A DNA stretch of 52,877 bases from Methanobacteriota archaeon (GCA_030446015.1 JASUSO010000004.1:1-52877), one strand, 5' to 3'. Shown: positions 1 to 9,516, counted from the stretch's first letter. The notes: generated from the sequence alone by a model not told the origin. Program-made: numbers and translations.

Positions 1-226
1 AGCCGCGAAGAACGACGGGCCGAAGGGCCGAAGTTTGAGCACCGCTAGGTGCGGAGGGGAGTTGCTCTTGGATAACCGATCTTCGCGTCCTTCGCGGCTT
101 CGCGTGCGTTGACAGTAGAGGCTGAGGCTACGGCCTCGCGCGAAGTGCGGCGGATGGGATGTCCGGTACGACAGGTCGCCCTTTTCGCGAGAGGGCTGTG
201 CAGGGGGCTGACTCGCCGCACTGGCC
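1..226. other. non-coding end region with short dispersed motif copies
   Basis: No convincing gene is visible here; the open frames are shadows with no family resemblance. Bases 1-14 are an inverted copy of a motif also present at 82-97 (TTCGCGTCCTTCGCGG), and a related copy lies at 9734-9749. A short tandem GGGCCGAA occurs near 18-33. The stretch lies downstream of the UPF0179 gene, which is transcribed towards it. Confidence 0.5.
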
Positions 227-679
227 TCACGCCGGCCGGAGTTCCACCAGTTTCAGCGCCCGGCCCCGCTCGCAGACGTCGGGAGCGTTGCCGAGAACCT
301 CCCCGACGACGTACTTCTCCCCTTCGATGATCCCGTCGGGGCGGCAGAGCTGGTAACTCCGGCACTCGGTCCTCGGGCAGGAGAACTCGTAGCTGACCTT
401 CGAGTTCGCGATCGCCATATCGGCGCCGATCAGCGCGATGACGGGGGCTTCCATGACGTCGACCGCGATCACCGCCTCGTGGTGGACCGGGCATTCGTGC
501 CGGGTGTTCGTGCGGACGGCGTCGACACGGTACTTTCTGCCCGGCTGGAGGTTGTGGCAGGTCTTGCGGACCTTGCAGTTCTCGCACTCCTGACACGGGT
601 TCCCTTCGTAGACGAAATCAAGCCCCTGTTTTGCGAATGCGGCGCCGATCAGCGTCACTTTTGTCTTCCCTTTCATCAT
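227..679 (-). CDS. UPF0179 family protein
   Basis: A small protein of about 150 residues that I recognise as the archaeal UPF0179 family, whose function is not established. It is cysteine-rich. The N-terminal half has a CxxCxxC cluster (NPCQECENCKVRKTC) and more cysteines follow at HECPVHH, SCPRTECRSYQLC and DVCERG, suggesting metal or Fe-S binding; that is inference. Two ATG codons are adjacent (679 and 676). The GAGG ribosome site upstream is better spaced for the second. The start lies 6 bases after the egsA stop, so the two are almost certainly cotranscribed. Confidence 0.85.
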   Translation of the reverse strand: MMKGKTKVTLIGAAFAKQGLDFVYEGNPCQECENCKVRKTCHNLQPGRKYRVDAVRTNTRHECPVHHEAVIAVDVMEAPVIALIGADMAIANSKVSYEFSCPRTECRSYQLCRPDGIIEGEKYVVGEVLGNAPDVCERGRALKLVELRPA

Positions 680-685
680 CCTGCC

Positions 686-1768
686 TCACTCCCGGTAGAG
701 CATCTTCACCAGATCCCGTGCCGACTCCTCGGTCAGTCCTATATCCAGGATGGTGAACCGTTCCGGCCGGATCGTCCGTGCAGCGAGCAGCGCCGCAACG
801 GCCGTCTCGTCGTCGACCCCGATCTCGGCAGGGGTCGTCGGTGCGCCGATCTTCCTCAAAGAATCACGGATCCCTTCCCAGTCCCCGCCGTGGAGGTACA
901 TCGTGATGATCGCCCCGATCCCGCACTTCTCCCCGTGGAGCCCTTTCCCCGGCGCGAGTTTCTCCAGCGCGTGGGAGAACTTGTGTTCGCCGCCGCTCCC
1001 GGGCCGCGACGACCCCGCGATGCTCATTGCGACGCCTGACGAGACCAACGCCTTCGTCACGAGCCAGGCGCTCTCCTCGGAGTGTGGTTTGATGAGGTCG
1101 GCGTTCTTAAAGAGGATCTCGGCGGTCATCCGGGAGAGCGTCAGCGCGTACTCCGAGAGCGGTTCGCCCCGGAGACGATGGGAGAGTTCCCAGTCGAGGA
1201 TTGCGGTGTAGTTCGCGATGATGTCCGCACACCCGGACGCCAGCAGCCGGTGGGGGGCCGACGCGATGACGGCGGTGTCGGCGACGACGGCGATGGGGGG
1301 TTCGGCCGCGAGCGAGACGTTCCCCTCGGCGGTCGGGACCGAGGCACGCGACGAGGCGATCCCGTCGTGCGATGCGGCGGTGGGGACGCTGATGAAGTGG
1401 CGGTCGGTGTTGTAGGAGGCGATCTTCGCCATGTCGATGACCCGGCCCCCGCCGACGCCGATGACGAACGCCGCCTCTGCCGCTGCCTCCTCGGCCTTCC
1501 GGATCGTCTCGAGAGGATCCCCTTCTCCTGCGGCGAACGTCGCGATATCGTACGAGCCGGCAAGGAGCGCCTCGACCCTCTTCCCGGCGACGTCCCGTGT
1601 CTTGCCTCCCGATACGATGAGCACAGAGTCGCCGAGGGCAAGGTCTTCGCAGACAGCCGGGATCTGCTCGATGACATCGTGGCCGATCACGACGTCACGG
1701 GGGAGCTGCATCCATTTCGACTTGTCGAAGACCTTGGTTCTGAGTAGGTTTATGCGGTCTGCGCTCAT
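686..1768 (-). CDS. egsA: sn-glycerol-1-phosphate dehydrogenase
   Basis: Reduces dihydroxyacetone phosphate to sn-glycerol-1-phosphate with NAD(P)H, the step that sets the stereochemistry of archaeal ether lipids; it acts in the cytoplasm. The 360-residue length fits the family. Visible features are KWMQLPRDVVIGH near the N-terminus, the glycine-rich nucleotide site (IGVGGGRVIDMAK), and the metal-binding Asp/His set: D in CADIIANYTA, H in GGEHKFSHAL and H in KGLHGEKCG. A later start at M17 is possible, but the KxFDKSKW segment before it looks conserved. It precedes UPF0179 by 6 bases. Its start codon is only 12 bases from the divergent DUF63 gene. Confidence 0.96.
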   Translation of the reverse strand: MSADRINLLRTKVFDKSKWMQLPRDVVIGHDVIEQIPAVCEDLALGDSVLIVSGGKTRDVAGKRVEALLAGSYDIATFAAGEGDPLETIRKAEEAAAEAAFVIGVGGGRVIDMAKIASYNTDRHFISVPTAASHDGIASSRASVPTAEGNVSLAAEPPIAVVADTAVIASAPHRLLASGCADIIANYTAILDWELSHRLRGEPLSEYALTLSRMTAEILFKNADLIKPHSEESAWLVTKALVSSGVAMSIAGSSRPGSGGEHKFSHALEKLAPGKGLHGEKCGIGAIITMYLHGGDWEGIRDSLRKIGAPTTPAEIGVDDETAVAALLAARTIRPERFTILDIGLTEESARDLVKMLYRE

Positions 1769-1780
1769 TTAAGATCAACA

Positions 1781-2626
1781 ATGATTAGGGAGTTCCTCTA
1801 CAAATATTACATAGATCCCATCCGTTACGGCGAGGCGTATACGCTCGTCGATACGCTGACCTATGCCCTTATCCTCATCGCAGCGGTCTATCTCGTCTAT
1901 CGGGGCCTCCGGCGGTATGGAATTGCCGTCGATGAGGAGCTCGTGCTTGCGACCCTGCCCTTCGTCGTCCTCGGCGGGCTTCTCCGGGTCGTCGAGGATA
2001 CCGGGATGATCACCTCCGACCTCCGGTTCCTCCTGATCACGCCCCTGATCTTCTTCACGATCTTCGCGGTTGCGATAGTCGCCCTCTTTGCCGGGAAGTT
2101 TGCAGAGAACGCCGGCCTCGTCGCCCGCTACAGCCGCTTCTACGCGGGGGCGGGAGTCCTTGCCTGTCTTCTCGCCACAGCGGCGCTCGTCTGGTTCGGC
2201 CTCACCGAGACGACGATCGCGCTCGACGTCCTCGTCACCATCCTGGCGCTCGCCTCCGTTACGTCGCTCGCCCTCTGGGCATTCCTCGTTTACGTTTTGA
2301 AGTGGGATTACGCCTCGAACATCCTCTACAAGCTCCTCATCTTCGGCCACATGCTGGACGCGAGCGCCACCAGTTACGGGATCGATATCCATCCTGTCCA
2401 CTACGTCGAGCAGCACGTCGTGGGCGGAGCCCTGATCGATGCGACCGGAACCGCCTTCTCGATGTTCCTCCTGAAACTCGCGGTGCTCATCCCCGCCATC
2501 TACGTCCTCGAGATGTACCGGCGCGAAGGAAGCCTCGGCCTCTGGCACCTCATCCTGCTTGCCATGATTGTCGTCGGGATGGCGCCGGGGATCCGCGACA
2601 TGGTACGGATGGTGCTCCATGTCTGA
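1781..2626 (+). CDS. DUF63 family membrane protein
   Basis: A polytopic membrane protein of 281 residues that I recognise as the archaeal DUF63 family; its biochemical role is unknown. The N-terminus (MIREFLYKYYIDPIRYGEAY) is typical. About seven or eight hydrophobic helices follow, with conserved charged patches between them (VVEDTGMI, HMLDASATSYG, HPVHYVEQH). The His/Asp/Glu-rich loops near residues 187-215 could bind a metal, which is inference. The stop overlaps the start of the SpoIIM-like gene by 8 bases, so the two are translationally coupled. The promoter must lie inside egsA. Confidence 0.9.
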   Translation: MIREFLYKYYIDPIRYGEAYTLVDTLTYALILIAAVYLVYRGLRRYGIAVDEELVLATLPFVVLGGLLRVVEDTGMITSDLRFLLITPLIFFTIFAVAIVALFAGKFAENAGLVARYSRFYAGAGVLACLLATAALVWFGLTETTIALDVLVTILALASVTSLALWAFLVYVLKWDYASNILYKLLIFGHMLDASATSYGIDIHPVHYVEQHVVGGALIDATGTAFSMFLLKLAVLIPAIYVLEMYRREGSLGLWHLILLAMIVVGMAPGIRDMVRMVLHV

Positions 2627-3185
2627 GACGTCGCTTGCCCGGTCAACGATCTTCGCGGCCGTCTTCTTCGCCGTCTCGATCGCCATCGGCGTTGCTGCCG
2701 TCTCCCGCGACCCGGAGATCGGCGCACAGGCCATAGCCCTCTTCAACGAGCAGGTGATCGGGGATCTCCTCTCGGACTCCCCGCCCGTCCTTGCGCTGAA
2801 ACTCTTCCTGAACAACCTGGCCACCTGCCTCCTCCTCTTCCTCGGGGGGGCCTCGCTTGGGGTGGTCACGATGCTGATCCTCTCGGTCAACGGCCTCCTG
2901 ATCGGCGCGATAATGGAACTCGTGCGGCAGCAGCAGGGAACGCTCTTCATTGCGGCGGCGCTCGTTCCGCACGGCATCTTCGAGATCCCGGCCTTCCTCA
3001 TCGCGGGGGGCCTCGGCCTCCTCCTCGGGAGGGAACTCATCGCCGAATGGCACGGGGCGGGCGACGCAGCCGCAGAAGCCCGGCCTCTCGCCCGGCTCTT
3101 TCTCCGTCTGGTCGTCCCGCTCCTCGCGGTTGCGGCGGTCGTAGAGGCATTTATTACGCCGGCAATCCTAAGTATGATGGCTTAG
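2619..3185 (+). CDS. stage II sporulation protein M (SpoIIM)-like membrane protein
   Basis: A 188-residue membrane protein of the DUF95/SpoIIM superfamily. Archaeal members have no link to sporulation and their role is not known. Several transmembrane helices are visible. Family-like segments are the helix LFLNNLATCLLLFLGG near residue 66 and the PHGIFEIPAF motif near residue 120. The start at 2619 (ATGTCTGAGACG) overlaps the DUF63 end by 8 bases and is preferred over an in-frame ATG 51 bases upstream, which would add a non-conserved extension. The ProRS gene follows after 35 bases, so the three genes may be one transcript. Confidence 0.85.
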   Translation: MSETSLARSTIFAAVFFAVSIAIGVAAVSRDPEIGAQAIALFNEQVIGDLLSDSPPVLALKLFLNNLATCLLLFLGGASLGVVTMLILSVNGLLIGAIMELVRQQQGTLFIAAALVPHGIFEIPAFLIAGGLGLLLGRELIAEWHGAGDAAAEARPLARLFLRLVVPLLAVAAVVEAFITPAILSMMA

Positions 3186-3220
3186 AGAGGCAGATCAACA
3201 GTTTTTGAGGTACGAGTCGG

Positions 3221-4654
3221 ATGGAAGAAGATACAGGAGCACTCCCCCGGAAAGAGAATTTTTCCGAGTGGTACAACGAGATTCTCTGGCGAGCCGAGAT
3301 CATGGACGTCCGCTACCCGGTCAAGGGACTGTACGTCTGGTACCCCCATGGGTTCGGCATCCGGAAGCGTGCATACGGGATACTCCGGGACCTGATGGAC
3401 CGCGACCACGCTGAGACGATGTTTCCGCTCCTCATCCCGAAGACCGAGTTCATGAAGGAGGCCGAGCATATCAAGGGCTTCGAGGACGAGGTCTACTGGG
3501 TCACGCACGGCGGCAGGAACGAGCTCGACGTGCCGCTCGCCCTCCGGCCGACGAGCGAGACCGCTATCTACCCGATGTATGCCCTCTGGATCCGGTCGCA
3601 CACGGATCTGCCCCTGAAACTCTACCAGATCGTCAATACGTTCCGCTACGAGACGAAGCACACCCGCCCGCTCATCCGTCTCCGGGAGATCACCTCGTTT
3701 AAAGAGGCGCATACCGTGCACGCGACCCGGGAGGATGCGGAGGCCCAGGTCGAGGTCGCACTCGCCCTCTATAAGGAGTTCTACGACAGCCTCCGCGTCC
3801 CGGTGATCCTCTCCCGTCGCCCGGACTGGGACAAGTTCCCGGGCGCCGACTACACCATCGCGGTCGACACCATCATGCCCGATGGGAAAACGCTTCAGAT
3901 CGGGACGGTGCATATGCTCGGCGACCACTTCTCCCGCACCTACAACATCACCTACGAGGACGCGAACGGCGAGCAGCAGTACGCCTACCAGACCTGCTAC
4001 GGCATCTCCGAGCGGTCGATTGCGTCCGTCATCAGTATCCACGGCGACGACAAGGGGCTCGTGCTGCCACCTGAGGTTGCGCCGCTTGAGATCGTCGTCG
4101 TGCCGATCATCGTCGGGAAGAGGCGCGACGAGGTTCTCGCGTCAGCCGCGGCGCTTGAAGCGGAACTCCGCGACGCCGGATTCGCCGTGAGACTCGATGC
4201 CCGGGATATGCGTCCGGGCGCGAAGTACTACCACTGGGAGATGCGCGGCGTCCCGCTCCGGATCGAGGTCGGGCCGCGGGACATCGACGCGAACACGGTC
4301 GTCGCCGTCACCCGCACGGGCAAAAAGACCACACTCGACCGCCGGGGCGTCGTCGAGGGGATCACCTCCGTTCTGCGGGAGTTTGGGGAGGAACTTTTGC
4401 AGGCGGCGCGGCAGGCGATGGCTGAAAAGATCACCGTGACCGAGACGCTTGAGGCGACCGCCGAGGCGGTGAAGACCGGGGTCGCGGTCGTTCACTGGTG
4501 CGGCTCGCAGGAGTGCGCAGAAAAGGTCGAGGCGGCGGTGGGTGCGAGCATCATCGGTTCCGAGATCCGCTCGGACCTGATCGCCGTCTCGGACGGTCCG
4601 TGCATCGCCTGTGGAGGCAATGGCACGTCCGCCCTGGTTGCCCGGACCTACTGA
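3221..4654 (+). CDS. proS: prolyl-tRNA synthetase (archaeal/eukaryotic type)
   Basis: Charges tRNA-Pro with proline in the cytoplasm. The 477-residue length and lack of the bacterial editing insertion fit the archaeal class II ProS. Class II motifs are visible: motif 2 around [18 protein letters not shown], then the [11 protein letters not shown] region. An anticodon-binding domain follows (residues about 280-390). The C-terminal zinc-binding-type domain contains [12 protein letters not shown] and [10 protein letters not shown] and ends in the tyrosine typical of this subgroup. The start has a GAGGT ribosome site 9 bases upstream. The stop directly abuts the convergent zinc-ribbon gene. Confidence 0.97.
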   Translation: MEEDTGALPRKENFSEWYNEILWRAEIMDVRYPVKGLYVWYPHGFGIRKRAYGILRDLMDRDHAETMFPLLIPKTEFMKEAEHIKGFEDEVYWVTHGGRNELDVPLALRPTSETAIYPMYALWIRSHTDLPLKLYQIVNTFRYETKHTRPLIRLREITSFKEAHTVHATREDAEAQVEVALALYKEFYDSLRVPVILSRRPDWDKFPGADYTIAVDTIMPDGKTLQIGTVHMLGDHFSRTYNITYEDANGEQQYAYQTCYGISERSIASVISIHGDDKGLVLPPEVAPLEIVVVPIIVGKRRDEVLASAAALEAELRDAGFAVRLDARDMRPGAKYYHWEMRGVPLRIEVGPRDIDANTVVAVTRTGKKTTLDRRGVVEGITSVLREFGEELLQAARQAMAEKITVTETLEATAEAVKTGVAVVHWCGSQECAEKVEAAVGASIIGSEIRSDLIAVSDGPCIACGGNGTSALVARTY

Positions 4655-5110
4655 TCAGCAGGACGGGCAGGTATACGATCGTACGTGCTCGGGGGACGCA
4701 ATGTCTCCCGAGATTGTGGCTTTTCCGCCCAGGAAGAATATTCGCCCGCACTTTTCACATCTCTTCGGGAGCAGCCGCTCCCAGCGGGTCATCGGAACTT
4801 CCAGAGTGAACTGCATCTTCTCCGCGTCGGCGGGATTGCACTGGGTGAGCTCCTCGTACCTGGAGAGGATCTGCATGACCTGGAGCGGGTTTGCTCCCTC
4901 ACTGCAGAAACGCTTGAAGACGTAAAATTGAAAGATCATCCACCCGAGGTCGGAGCGCTCTATGGTCTCCTCATATTCGCTGCACGCTCCGTCGTCATCG
5001 TCGAGGGAGTATCCGCAAAGGGGGCAGCGCCCACCCACGAGTTCGTCCAGGTAGACCTCTTCATGGCAGCTGGGGCAGGTGGTGTGGGGGGTATGCATTC
5101 TGGAAGTCAT
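4655..5110 (-). CDS. double zinc-ribbon hypothetical protein
   Basis: A protein of about 151 residues that I cannot assign to a named family. The N-terminus has a zinc ribbon (TTCPSCHEEVYLDELVGGRCPLCGY). A helical acidic middle part follows (YEETIERSDLGWMIFQFYVF, then SRYEELTQC). The C-terminus has a second CxxC pair (KRCEKCGRIF, YTCPSC). The pattern suggests a structural zinc protein, perhaps a nucleic-acid or protein adaptor; that is inference. ATG 5110 is used; a second in-frame ATG at 5098 lies immediately before the zinc ribbon and is equally possible. It is convergent with proS with no gap. Confidence 0.75.
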   Translation of the reverse strand: MTSRMHTPHTTCPSCHEEVYLDELVGGRCPLCGYSLDDDDGACSEYEETIERSDLGWMIFQFYVFKRFCSEGANPLQVMQILSRYEELTQCNPADAEKMQFTLEVPMTRWERLLPKRCEKCGRIFFLGGKATISGDIASPEHVRSYTCPSC

Positions 5111-5410
5111 GTTTATACTGGCCTCATACCTCTTACTCTTCCAAGGGGCACCGGGCGCGTGGCTTTGTGCCATCCGGAAGCGTTCCGCGCGAAATGCGCG
5201 ATCTCTACGATTGTCGTGAGGTTTACTACGTATTGCGCTGGGTGTGCTCTTATACGTGTCGAATGCGGCGGATGGATCCGGTGGCCCGCGGCGCCGGAAC
5301 CTGCCGCGATCCCCGCCTCCCGCGGACGTGAATGCCTGCAGTTCGACCATGTATACTGTCCCGGGGTGGCGACCCAGAATTTTTATAGATTGCCGGGGCA
5401 CTCTGCGCGC
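5111..5410. promoter_or_regulatory. divergent intergenic region with TATA-like elements
   Basis: About 300 bases between the divergent zinc-ribbon and DUF362 genes, with no coding signal. A TATA-like element (TTTTTATAG, about 5382-5390) lies some 25 bases before the DUF362 start codon, which would give a leaderless or nearly leaderless mRNA. A second TATA-like stretch (CTTATACG) lies near 5249. On the other strand, sequence near 5110-5120 could serve the zinc-ribbon gene. Confidence 0.5.
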
Positions 5411-6331
5411 ATGGCATCTCCAGCGGCATCCGAAGTCTACGTCATCGATGCCTCCGACCGCTCCCATGCCGTCGAGACGCTCTGGAGCGAGCTTGGCATT
5501 CCCTCCCTCGACGGAAAGGCCGTTGCGGTCAAGGGGAACTTCAACAGCGACGATCCATTCCCGGCGACGACTCATCCCGATATGCTGGAAGCTCTCCTCT
5601 CGCAGGTCCGCGACGCCGGCGCCCGTTCGATCGTTCTCGGGGAGCGGAGCGGGATGGGGGAGACCGCCCGGGTGCTGAAGAACCGGGGGATCACCGATCT
5701 CGCGGCCCGGGCGGGTGCGGAGGTGACGGTGCTCGATGCGCTTCCTCCAGATGGGTGGGTGGCGGTCCCGCCGGACGGTCTTCACTGGGAGCGCGGGTTC
5801 CTGGTCGCCCGGCTCTTTCTGGAGGCCGATGCGGTGGTGCAGACCTGCTGCCTGAAGACGCACCGGTTCGGCGGCCACGTCTCCCTCTCCTTAAAGAACA
5901 CGGTCGGAGCGGTGGCGGTGAGGAACCCGGAGAACGGCTACAACTACATGGCGGAGCTGCATTCGTCGCCGCACCAGAGGAGGATGATCGCCGAGATCAA
6001 CCGGTTCGTCCCCTGCGACGTCGCCGTCATGGACGCGACGGAAGGGTTCTCGACCGGGGGACCCGAGCGGGGCAACCGCATCGCCCCGAACGTCATCCTC
6101 GCGAGCACCGATCGGGTCGCCCTCGATGCTGCCGGGATCGCGCTTCTCCGGCACTACGGTTCGACGCCGGAGGTGATGCAGGGCCGGATATTTGCAATGG
6201 ATACAATCGCAAGGGCTGCGGAGCTCGGTATCGGCGTTACGTCGGCAGAGGACCTCAGGCTCGTCGCGCTCGACTCCGAGAGCAAAAATCTCGTCCTCGA
6301 CCTGCGGCGAATCCTGGACGAGGCCGCCTGA
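5411..6331 (+). CDS. DUF362 domain-containing protein
   Basis: A 306-residue protein of the DUF362 family, cytoplasmic proteins often found near or fused to ferredoxin domains; the activity is unknown. Recognisable segments are VAVKGNFNSDDPF, the CCLKTHRFGGHVSLSLKN region (residues about 140-160), and AVMDATEGFSTGGPERG near residue 215. No ferredoxin domain is attached, so this is the short form. The start at ATG 5411 sits about 25 bases behind a TATA-like box. The frame stays open far upstream, but that sequence shows no conservation. The stop lies 4 bases before the convergent mntP end. Confidence 0.85.
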   Translation: MASPAASEVYVIDASDRSHAVETLWSELGIPSLDGKAVAVKGNFNSDDPFPATTHPDMLEALLSQVRDAGARSIVLGERSGMGETARVLKNRGITDLAARAGAEVTVLDALPPDGWVAVPPDGLHWERGFLVARLFLEADAVVQTCCLKTHRFGGHVSLSLKNTVGAVAVRNPENGYNYMAELHSSPHQRRMIAEINRFVPCDVAVMDATEGFSTGGPERGNRIAPNVILASTDRVALDAAGIALLRHYGSTPEVMQGRIFAMDTIARAAELGIGVTSAEDLRLVALDSESKNLVLDLRRILDEAA

Positions 6332-6335
6332 GGCT

Positions 6336-6893
6336 TCAGGAGAGGAGGTGTTCGAGGAGGATCCGCAGACCTATCCCCACAAGGATTACGCCGCCGACGA
6401 TGCCGGCCCGCCTCCCCATGATATGGCCGAACGCGCTTCCGAGGAGGACGCCGGCGGCGGAGAAGGCGAAGGTAACGATCCCGATCGTGATCGCGGGCAG
6501 GATGATCGGGGTGTTCAGCACGGCAAACGAGACGCCGACGGCGAGGGCGTCGATGCTCGTCGCGACGGCGAGGAGAAGGAGGACGGTCGCGCCGCTCTCG
6601 AACCGGACGCTCTCCCCGTCCCCCCGTACCGCCTCGACGATCATCTTCCCGCCGATCAGGGCGAGGAGCAGGAAGGCGATCCAGGGGCCGTAGGTCCCGA
6701 CGAACGAGGCGAGCCCCATTCCCCCGAGCCACCCGAGCACCGGCATCCCCGCCTGGAACCCGCCGAAGAGCGCTCCGGCGATGACGGCCCATCGGAATCG
6801 ATCTTTGCCGACGGCGGCGCCTCCGCTGATCGAGACCGCGAACGCGTCCATCGCAAGCCCGACGGCGATGAGAAGGGTCGTCGCAAACTCCAT
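6336..6893 (-). CDS. mntP: manganese efflux pump MntP
   Basis: Exports Mn(II) across the cytoplasmic membrane. The 185-residue length and six hydrophobic helices fit MntP. The two internally repeated halves are visible, each with the conserved acidic residue in a membrane helix: [14 protein letters not shown] in the first half and [14 protein letters not shown] in the second. The [12 protein letters not shown] segment is also typical. The start at 6893 is the natural family start. No known manganese riboswitch is visible upstream in the 90-base gap to the divergent agmatine gene. Confidence 0.94.
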   Translation of the reverse strand: MEFATTLLIAVGLAMDAFAVSISGGAAVGKDRFRWAVIAGALFGGFQAGMPVLGWLGGMGLASFVGTYGPWIAFLLLALIGGKMIVEAVRGDGESVRFESGATVLLLLAVATSIDALAVGVSFAVLNTPIILPAITIGIVTFAFSAAGVLLGSAFGHIMGRRAGIVGGVILVGIGLRILLEHLLS

Positions 6894-6983
6894 TGCTGCT
6901 GGAGATCTTCGGCGCGGTGCGGGATAACGCTGTGGGTGCGGCGGTTGATATAAAACGCTGGAGCGCCCTACGGATACGGAGAG

Positions 6984-8906
6984 ATGATGGAGATGAGCAC
7001 GCTAACGATCGGCCTTATCCAGACGGCGGTGAGCGAGGACCCCGACCGCAACCTGGAACGCACCCTTGAAGCGGCGAGAACGGCGATCGCGAAGGGTGCG
7101 CGGATCCTCTGCCTGCAGGAACTCTACCGCGTCTCCTACTTCCCGCAGTATGAGGATACGGACGCTTCCCGCTACGCCGAGACGATCCCGGGGCCGTCGA
7201 CCGAGGCCTTCGCGGCGCTTGCCCGGGAGCACGGCGTCGTGATCGTCGTGCCGGTCTACGAGCGGACCGAGACGGGCGAGCACTACAACACTGCCGTGGT
7301 GATCGACGCCGACGGCAGGCTCCTCCCCGCCTACCGGAAGGTGCACATCCCCTACGACCCGCTCTTTTACGAGAAGACCTATTTCCTGCCCGGCGACCGC
7401 TACCGGGTCCACGATACCCGGTACGGCCGGATTGCCGTGCTCATCTGCTACGACCAGTGGTTTCCGGAGGCCGCGAGGACGGTCGCGCTCATGGGGGCGG
7501 AGATCGTCTTTTACCCGACCGCCATCGGCCGGATTGCCGGTGAAGAACCGCCCGAGGGCGACTGGCGCGAGGCGTGGGAGACGGTGCAGCGCGGCCACGC
7601 GATCGCAAACAGCGTCCACGTCGCCGCCGTCAACCGGGTGGGGAACGAGGGCGACATCCGGTTCTTCGGGAGTTCGTTCGTTGCCGACGCCTTCGGCAAC
7701 GTCCTCGCTCGGGCGAGCGAGACCGACGAGGAGGTCCTCGTCGTAGAGGTCGACCTCGCGGAGAACGAGGCCGTCCGCGAAGGATGGGGTTTCTTCCGGA
7801 ACCGGCGACCGGAGACCTACGGGCTGCTCGCCCGGAGGCTCCCGCCGGAGAAGGCCCCGCTGACGCTCGGCTACCGGATGCCCGCGGAGTGGGAGCCCCA
7901 CGACGCCGTCTGGCTCTCCTGGCCCCACGACCGCGAGACGTTCCCCGACCTCGCCGCGGTGGAGAGGATCTACGTCGAGATCATCGCGGCGCTCCGCAGA
8001 TCGGAGACCGTCAACCTCCTCGTCACGGGGGAGGCGATGTGCACCCGGGTTGAAGCGATGCTCGAGGAGGAGGGTGTCGATACGGCTGGCATCCGGTTCC
8101 ACATCGTCGATTACGCCGACGTCTGGTTCCGGGACTACGGGCCGACGTTCCTCGTGAACAGAAAGACCGGGAACCTTGCGATGGTGAACTGGACGTTCAA
8201 CGCCTGGGGGGAGAAGTACGCGGAACTTATGAAGGATACCCGGATCCCGCTCGTCATGAACCGGGAGATGGACCTCCCGCTCTTCACCCCCGGGATTGTC
8301 CTCGAGGGCGGCTCCATTGAGGTGAACGGGTGCGGCACGGTGATCACGACGGAGGCCTGCCTCTTGAACCCCAACCGGAACCCGCACCTCACCCGGGAGG
8401 AGATCGAGGCCTATCTGGAGGCGTACCTCGGCGCTGGCCATGTCATCTGGCTCAAGCAGGGGATCGCCGGCGACGACACCGATGGCCACATCGACGATAT
8501 CGCCCGGTTCGTGAACCCGACGACGGTCCTCTGTGCGCTCGAGGAGAACGAGGACGACGAGAACTACGCCGTCCTGCAGGAGAACTATGAAACTCTCCTC
8601 GCCTCGACCGACCAGGACGGCAACCCCTTAACGGTCATTCCCCTCCCGATGCCGGGGAGGGTCGGCGGCGCGGAGAGGCTGCCGGCGAGTTACGCGAACT
8701 TCTACATCGGAAACACCGTTGTGCTGGTGCCGGTCTTCGGGCACCCGAACGACGAGATCGCCGTAGCCCGGATCCAGCAGGCCTTCCCCGACCGGGAGGT
8801 CGTCGGGATCGACTGCACGGCGATGGTCGCGGGCTTCGGCGCGATCCACTGCATCAGCCAGCAGCAGCCGTCCGCTCGCTCCCGGATTACCTGCCCGGAG
8901 GAATGA
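6984..8906 (+). CDS. fused N-carbamoylputrescine amidohydrolase - agmatine deiminase
   Basis: One 640-residue protein joins two enzymes of the agmatine-to-putrescine route. Residues 1-285 are an AguB-type nitrilase-fold amidase with the Glu-Lys-Cys triad visible (E46 in CLQELYR, K119 in YRKVHIP, C155 in [12 protein letters not shown]). Residues about 295-630 are an AguA-type agmatine deiminase with WFRDYGP (D384), [11 protein letters not shown] (E441), DTDGHIDD (H502 and following acids) and the catalytic Cys in [11 protein letters not shown] (C623). Agmatine would be deiminated by the C-terminal part and the carbamoyl group removed by the N-terminal part. Three near ATG codons (6984, 6987, 6993) are possible starts. 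The end overlaps the convergent TMEM175-like gene by 20 bases. Confidence 0.93.
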   Translation: MMEMSTLTIGLIQTAVSEDPDRNLERTLEAARTAIAKGARILCLQELYRVSYFPQYEDTDASRYAETIPGPSTEAFAALAREHGVVIVVPVYERTETGEHYNTAVVIDADGRLLPAYRKVHIPYDPLFYEKTYFLPGDRYRVHDTRYGRIAVLICYDQWFPEAARTVALMGAEIVFYPTAIGRIAGEEPPEGDWREAWETVQRGHAIANSVHVAAVNRVGNEGDIRFFGSSFVADAFGNVLARASETDEEVLVVEVDLAENEAVREGWGFFRNRRPETYGLLARRLPPEKAPLTLGYRMPAEWEPHDAVWLSWPHDRETFPDLAAVERIYVEIIAALRRSETVNLLVTGEAMCTRVEAMLEEEGVDTAGIRFHIVDYADVWFRDYGPTFLVNRKTGNLAMVNWTFNAWGEKYAELMKDTRIPLVMNREMDLPLFTPGIVLEGGSIEVNGCGTVITTEACLLNPNRNPHLTREEIEAYLEAYLGAGHVIWLKQGIAGDDTDGHIDDIARFVNPTTVLCALEENEDDENYAVLQENYETLLASTDQDGNPLTVIPLPMPGRVGGAERLPASYANFYIGNTVVLVPVFGHPNDEIAVARIQQAFPDREVVGIDCTAMVAGFGAIHCISQQQPSARSRITCPEE

Positions 8907-9516
8907 AGCGCATCACGAGGGGGATGACGGCGTAGGCCGCCGTGCTCCAGGACCACCCGGCGAGGGCGAGCAGGATTGCGACGGCGGAGACGGCCGGAAC
9001 CACCATCACCCGCAGGTTCCCGCGGCGGATATCGGTGCCGGGCCGGACGAGCCGGCCGTCATGTGCGGCATACCGCCACTGGGCGGCAAAGAGCAGGCCG
9101 ACGAAGAGGAGGTTCGCCTCGAAGATGACCACTGCGAAGGTCGCATCGGGATAGTCGCCGATGAGGGAGACCGAGAACGGCACCAGCGCTACGAACATCA
9201 GCGCCGCGATGTTGATCCAGAGGAACGCGCGGTCGATATGCCGGAGTTGGTCGACCTGGGCATGATGCGCTATCCAGAAGGACGCGAGGATGAAGAACGC
9301 GAGGACGTAGTGGAAGAGGGCGGGGATCTGGTCGGCGAGCGTCGCGAGGATGACGGCGTCGGAGGGGTCGCGCAGGCCCTCCGGGACGTTGAGGCTGAGT
9401 ACCAGGAGGGTCATGGCGAAGGCGAATATGCCGTCGGTGAGCGCCTCTATCCGGTTCTTCGGAAACCTATATGGTTCTCTTGCCTCTCTTCCGGTGTCGT
9501 CTCCCTGCTCCATCAT
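8887..9516 (-). CDS. TMEM175/DUF1211 family potassium channel-like protein
   Basis: A membrane protein of about 209 residues with six hydrophobic helices, resembling single-repeat prokaryotic TMEM175 proteins that form tetrameric K+-selective channels. The signature first helix is present in variant form: RIEALTDGIFAFAMT, where the usual FSD is LTD. A second typical segment is SFWIAHHAQVDQLRHIDRAFLW. The start at 9516 (or 9513) is supported by a GAGGGG ribosome site; the longer frame adds an unsupported basic extension. Convergent with, and overlapping by 20 bases, the agmatine fusion gene. Confidence 0.85.
   Translation of the reverse strand: MMEQGDDTGREAREPYRFPKNRIEALTDGIFAFAMTLLVLSLNVPEGLRDPSDAVILATLADQIPALFHYVLAFFILASFWIAHHAQVDQLRHIDRAFLWINIAALMFVALVPFSVSLIGDYPDATFAVVIFEANLLFVGLLFAAQWRYAAHDGRLVRPGTDIRRGNLRVMVVPAVSAVAILLALAGWSWSTAAYAVIPLVMRFIPPGR

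Noticed and set aside
4685-5410. Upstream in-frame extension of the DUF362 gene
   Set aside because: It runs antisense through the zinc-ribbon gene and lacks similarity; the TATA-like box and the start at 5411 fit better.
6894-6983. Manganese riboswitch before mntP
   Set aside because: The 90-base gap between mntP and the agmatine gene shows no convincing structured element of that type.
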